From Pseudalkalibacillus berkeleyi (GTDB lineage: Bacteria; Bacillota; Bacilli; Bacillales; Fictibacillaceae): a DNA stretch of 64,000 bases. Below are positions 61,764 through 64,000 of this stretch, piece by piece (position 1 is the first letter of the stretch; the number at the start of each line of letters is the position of its first letter). Made by a program: the position numbers and the translations under genes. Below the pieces are notes generated by a model, which ran no database searches, was not told the DNA's origin, and saw only the letters and a list, made by a program, of their open reading frames with translations. The stretch is from contig NZ_JAKIJS010000001.1 of NCBI RefSeq assembly GCF_021608225.1, positions 558,001 through 622,000 on the forward strand, written 5' to 3'.

Positions 61764-62405
61764 ATGATAAAAGTATTGCTAATAGATGATCACGCAATTC
61801 TAAGAGACGGTCTAAAAAATATTATCGCTGTTGAAGAAGATATAGCAGTCGTAGGTGAACTGATCTCTGGAAGTGATGTGTTAGAAACGATTGAAACGAC
61901 GGATCCGAATGTGATTTTGATGGACATTAATTTGCCTGATGAAAATGGGATTGAACTTACGGCGCAAGTGAAAAGTCATTATCCAGATTGTAAAGTACTC
62001 ATCCTAACGATGTATAAACACGATGAATACTTTATGTCTGCATTGAAAGCAGGTGCAGATGGATATATTTTAAAGGATGCACCTGCTGAAGAGGTAATCG
62101 AAGCGATTCATGAAGTTGCTGAAGGTAATTCCATCCTACATCCTAGTATGGCAAAGAAATTAGTCGATTATCATCAAAAGAAGAATCAAGTGAATCAAAA
62201 TGCAAAGGATCTGACAGATCGCGAAAAGGATGTACTAATTTGCCTCGTAGAAGGGTTAAGTAATAAACAAATCGCTGAAAGACTTTTTATTAGTGACAAA
62301 ACTGTAAAAATTCACGTGAGTAATATCTTTAAAAAATTGGGTGTGAAAAGTCGCTCTCAAGCCATTATCTTCGCAGTCCAAAACCAAATCGTACCACTTC
62401 CTTAA
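61764..62405 (+). CDS. NarL/LuxR-family response regulator
   Basis: The 213-residue regulator has a receiver domain with phosphorylated D54 (VILMDINLPDE) and the conserved K of LKDAPAEEV. A LuxR-type HTH follows (LTDREKDVLICLVEGLSNKQIA, then ISDKTVKIHVSNIFKKL). It is the cognate partner of the kinase upstream, coupled by a 17-base spacer with GGGGAGA. The target genes are unknown. Confidence 0.95.
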   Translation: MIKVLLIDDHAILRDGLKNIIAVEEDIAVVGELISGSDVLETIETTDPNVILMDINLPDENGIELTAQVKSHYPDCKVLILTMYKHDEYFMSALKAGADGYILKDAPAEEVIEAIHEVAEGNSILHPSMAKKLVDYHQKKNQVNQNAKDLTDREKDVLICLVEGLSNKQIAERLFISDKTVKIHVSNIFKKLGVKSRSQAIIFAVQNQIVPLP

Positions 62406-62414
62406 AGGGGAATG

Positions 62415-62459
62415 ACCCGGATAAAAGCTTAATTTAGCTTTTATCCGGGTTATTTTTTT
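62415..62459 (+). terminator. Terminator of the two-component operon
   Basis: A perfect 15-bp stem (ACCCGGATAAAAGCT with its complement) has a 6-base loop, followed by TATTTTTTT. Confidence 0.95.
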
Positions 62460-62463
62460 AATC

Positions 62464-62611
62464 CATCTCAACTATCCGCCCATTTCATCGACTAATTCGA
62501 TCATTTCATCGACTTATCTGATCATTTCATGGAATAATCTGCCCATTTCATCGATTTATCTGATCATTTCATTGGAAAATCCGCCCATTTCATGAAATTA
62601 TCTGCCCATTT
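62464..62611 (-). repeat. 21-bp tandem repeat array, locus D (inverted)
   Basis: Read on the minus strand, six exact 21-bp units and a seventh of 22 bp follow CTTACTAAAATG (62618-62607). The core is AAATG(GG/AT)C(A/G)GATTA with a variable tail ending ATG. This is the longest of the four arrays. With the terminator before it, it fills most of the 365-base gap before the GntR gene. Confidence 0.8.
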
Positions 62612-62737
62612 TAGTAAGATAGTCATGCTATACATGTTCATACAACATAATGGTGAAGCCATCAACAAAATAACAGAGCAATCGTATAAGATACATCGAT
62701 AATTGTGACTATTGTTATAATTCTGAATTTTGTGTTG

Positions 62738-62753
62738 AAATCATATATGATTT
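62738..62753. promoter_or_regulatory. Perfect palindrome upstream of the GntR gene
   Basis: AAATCATA-TATGATTT is a perfect 16-bp inverted repeat, 16 bases before the GntR start codon. A TATAAT-like element lies at 62715-62720. It is a candidate autorepression operator. Confidence 0.5.
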
Positions 62754-62769
62754 TATATATTATAAATTT

Positions 62770-63429
62770 ATGAAAGCGCTTAACTCGAAATCTATGAATA
62801 AACAACAATACGCGTATAAGTTGTTGCGTGCTCGCATTCTTGATGGCTCGTATGGCCCTGGGTTTCGGATTGTCATTGATCAGATTGCTAGAGAAATTGA
62901 AACGAGTGCGATTCCAATTCGTGAAGCATTACGTCAATTGGAATCCGATGGACTCATTCAATTCAAACCTTATAGCGGTGCTGTCGTAACACCGATTAAC
63001 GAAAATGAGTATTTAGAAACGTTATCGGTACTCGCTGTGATTGAAGGTTATGCAACTGCGATCAGTGGTCAGCATTTTCCAAAAGAAAGAATTCCAGATT
63101 TAGAGGAAATCAACGGTAAGATGAAACAGGCTTTGGAGGATCTGGATTTCACAACATTTGGTTCTCAAAATCGGGCATTTCATGCGTTGACCTATGAATA
63201 TTGTGACAATCAATATCTTGTAGAAAACATCAGGTCTACATGGAAACGACTTGACTCTATTAGGAGATCTGGTTCAGCTTTTATGCCAGTCAGAGCGAAG
63301 GAATCGGTTCGCGAGCATGAAGAAATCATACGACTATTATCCACGCGTGCAGAAGCTCATGTCATTGAAGAATATGTTAGAGATCACAAATTGAATACGG
63401 TCAAATCTTTCTACCATCAAAGACATTAA
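62770..63429 (+). CDS. GntR-family regulator, FadR/FCD subfamily
   Basis: The 219-residue regulator has an N-terminal winged helix (YAYKLLRARILDGSYGPG, then IPIREALRQLESDGLIQ) and a helical FCD ligand domain. The FCD domain has metal-site residues in the NRAFHALTYE and VREHEEI segments. No ribosome binding site is visible before ATG 62770 or the alternative ATG 62794. It most likely controls the DapA-family gene that follows 76 bases later, perhaps as part of a sugar-acid or hydroxyproline-type catabolic operon beyond the window. Confidence 0.88.
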   Translation: MKALNSKSMNKQQYAYKLLRARILDGSYGPGFRIVIDQIAREIETSAIPIREALRQLESDGLIQFKPYSGAVVTPINENEYLETLSVLAVIEGYATAISGQHFPKERIPDLEEINGKMKQALEDLDFTTFGSQNRAFHALTYEYCDNQYLVENIRSTWKRLDSIRRSGSAFMPVRAKESVREHEEIIRLLSTRAEAHVIEEYVRDHKLNTVKSFYHQRH

Positions 63430-63505
63430 GGAGGTTAAAGATTACTTTGTACTTCTTAGAAAACAACTTTTAGTAAAAAATAACAGTTTTAAAGGAGAGG
63501 AAAGA

Positions 63506-64000
63506 ATGTCTAGATTTGATGATTTGAAACAACGTATGAGGGGCTCTATTGCGCCCATTATTACCCCTTTTAAAGAGGATGATTCAGTTGACCTCGATGC
63601 ATTAGAAGAACTGATTCATTGGCATATTGAGAGTGGGACCCATGGAATTTCCGTAACTGGAACGACAGGAGAGCCAAGTTCACTGACCCTTGAAGAACGA
63701 GTCCAAGTGATGGAAAGGGCAGCTAAAGCAGTTAACGGAAGAGTACCTTTTGTGCCAGGAACAGGATCAACCAACCATCAAGAAACGTTATACCTCACCC
63801 AGAAAGCAAAAGACATTGGAGCAGATGCCGCTATGGTCATCGTTCCTTACTACAACAAGCCTTCACAACACGCCTTATACAAACACTTCAAAACCATCGC
63901 CGACACCGTAGATATACCTATTATCATTTACAACATACCGGGTAGAACAGCCGTCAATATGGACGTGAAAACAATTGCTCGCCTTAATGAAGACTGTGAA
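63506..64000 (+). CDS. Dihydrodipicolinate synthase/N-acetylneuraminate lyase family protein, 3' end missing
   Basis: The first 165 residues of a DapA-family TIM-barrel aldolase are visible and the gene runs out of the window. It has GTTGEPSS (T53-T54), PYYNKPS (Y115) and YNIPGRT (Y141, R146). This tyrosine and arginine pattern is that of true DapA enzymes. The Schiff-base lysine would lie just beyond the end. AAAGGAGAGG precedes the ATG. Its position behind a GntR/FCD regulator suggests a catabolic aldolase rather than the housekeeping lysine enzyme. The residues do not decide this. Confidence 0.88.
   Translation, partial: MSRFDDLKQRMRGSIAPIITPFKEDDSVDLDALEELIHWHIESGTHGISVTGTTGEPSSLTLEERVQVMERAAKAVNGRVPFVPGTGSTNHQETLYLTQKAKDIGADAAMVIVPYYNKPSQHALYKHFKTIADTVDIPIIIYNIPGRTAVNMDVKTIARLNEDCE

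Noticed and set aside
62464-62611. 21-bp array considered as a CRISPR-like or degenerate iteron array
   Set aside because: Unit length is too short for repeat plus spacer, and no replication initiator gene is near any of the four loci.

Overview
The window is chromosomal DNA of an endospore-forming, low-GC Bacillaceae bacterium. The evidence is a comK gene, a complete three-gene GerA-type germinant receptor operon, an alpha/beta small acid-soluble spore protein behind a sigma-G-like promoter, a protein with a sigma-K-like promoter, two RsbR-type stressosome proteins, strong AGGAGG ribosome sites and frequent TTG/GTG starts. I see no phage, plasmid, integrase or transposase module and no CRISPR array. 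The species cannot be fixed from the sequence alone.

Layout. 0-9.3 kb: end of a GNAT acetyltransferase, comK, secreted M4 protease, M29 aminopeptidase, a lipoprotein/membrane protein pair, a methyltransferase, a DinB-like protein, an RsbR paralogue and small unknowns. 9.4-18.3 kb: tRNA-Gln, an old-yellow-enzyme oxidoreductase, a tandem glycine riboswitch in front of a two-chain iron-sulfur L-serine dehydratase with an overlapping HesB-like gene, a nucleoside deaminase, a DUF899-glyoxalase fusion, a FAAH-like amidase, an arylamine N-acetyltransferase and a thioesterase-like remnant. 18.5-22.3 kb: the fruR-fruK-fruA fructose operon. 22.4-26.9 kb: SASP, a YoaE-like molybdopterin oxidoreductase, a 52-bp tandem repeat array and an MFS transporter. 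27.0-35.0 kb: a dipeptide/oligopeptide ABC operon (ATPases, binding protein, permeases) ending in an S9 peptidase, behind a promoter with a CodY-like box. 35-43.6 kb: second RsbR paralogue, M3 oligoendopeptidase, deoD, an ABC exporter with its TetR regulator, a TspO-like protein and a methyltransferase. 43.7-50.5 kb: germinant receptor operon (minus strand) divergent from csoR-copA-copZ copper efflux. 50.8-59.9 kb: many small conserved unknowns, CPBP protease, EamA transporter, a GGDEF-EAL protein, a likely spore-coat gene, an IDEAL protein and a HAD phosphatase. 59.9-64 kb: a two-component system, then a GntR regulator and the start of a DapA-family gene.

The recurring theme is peptide and amino-acid scavenging: secreted protease, M29, M3 and S9 peptidases, Dpp uptake and riboswitch-controlled serine breakdown. 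Stress signalling and sporulation genes form the second theme.

The most unusual sequence-level signals are three repeat systems: a family of exact 21-bp tandem units at four intergenic loci, each led by TTACTAAAATG; a five-copy 52-bp array whose units can form alternative hairpins; and a GC-rich inverted-repeat element present once complete and once collapsed, each copy fused to a compensating terminator hairpin. The serine dehydratase locus is the most unusual gene set: it combines riboswitch control, loss of the ACT domain and a 65-bp gene overlap.
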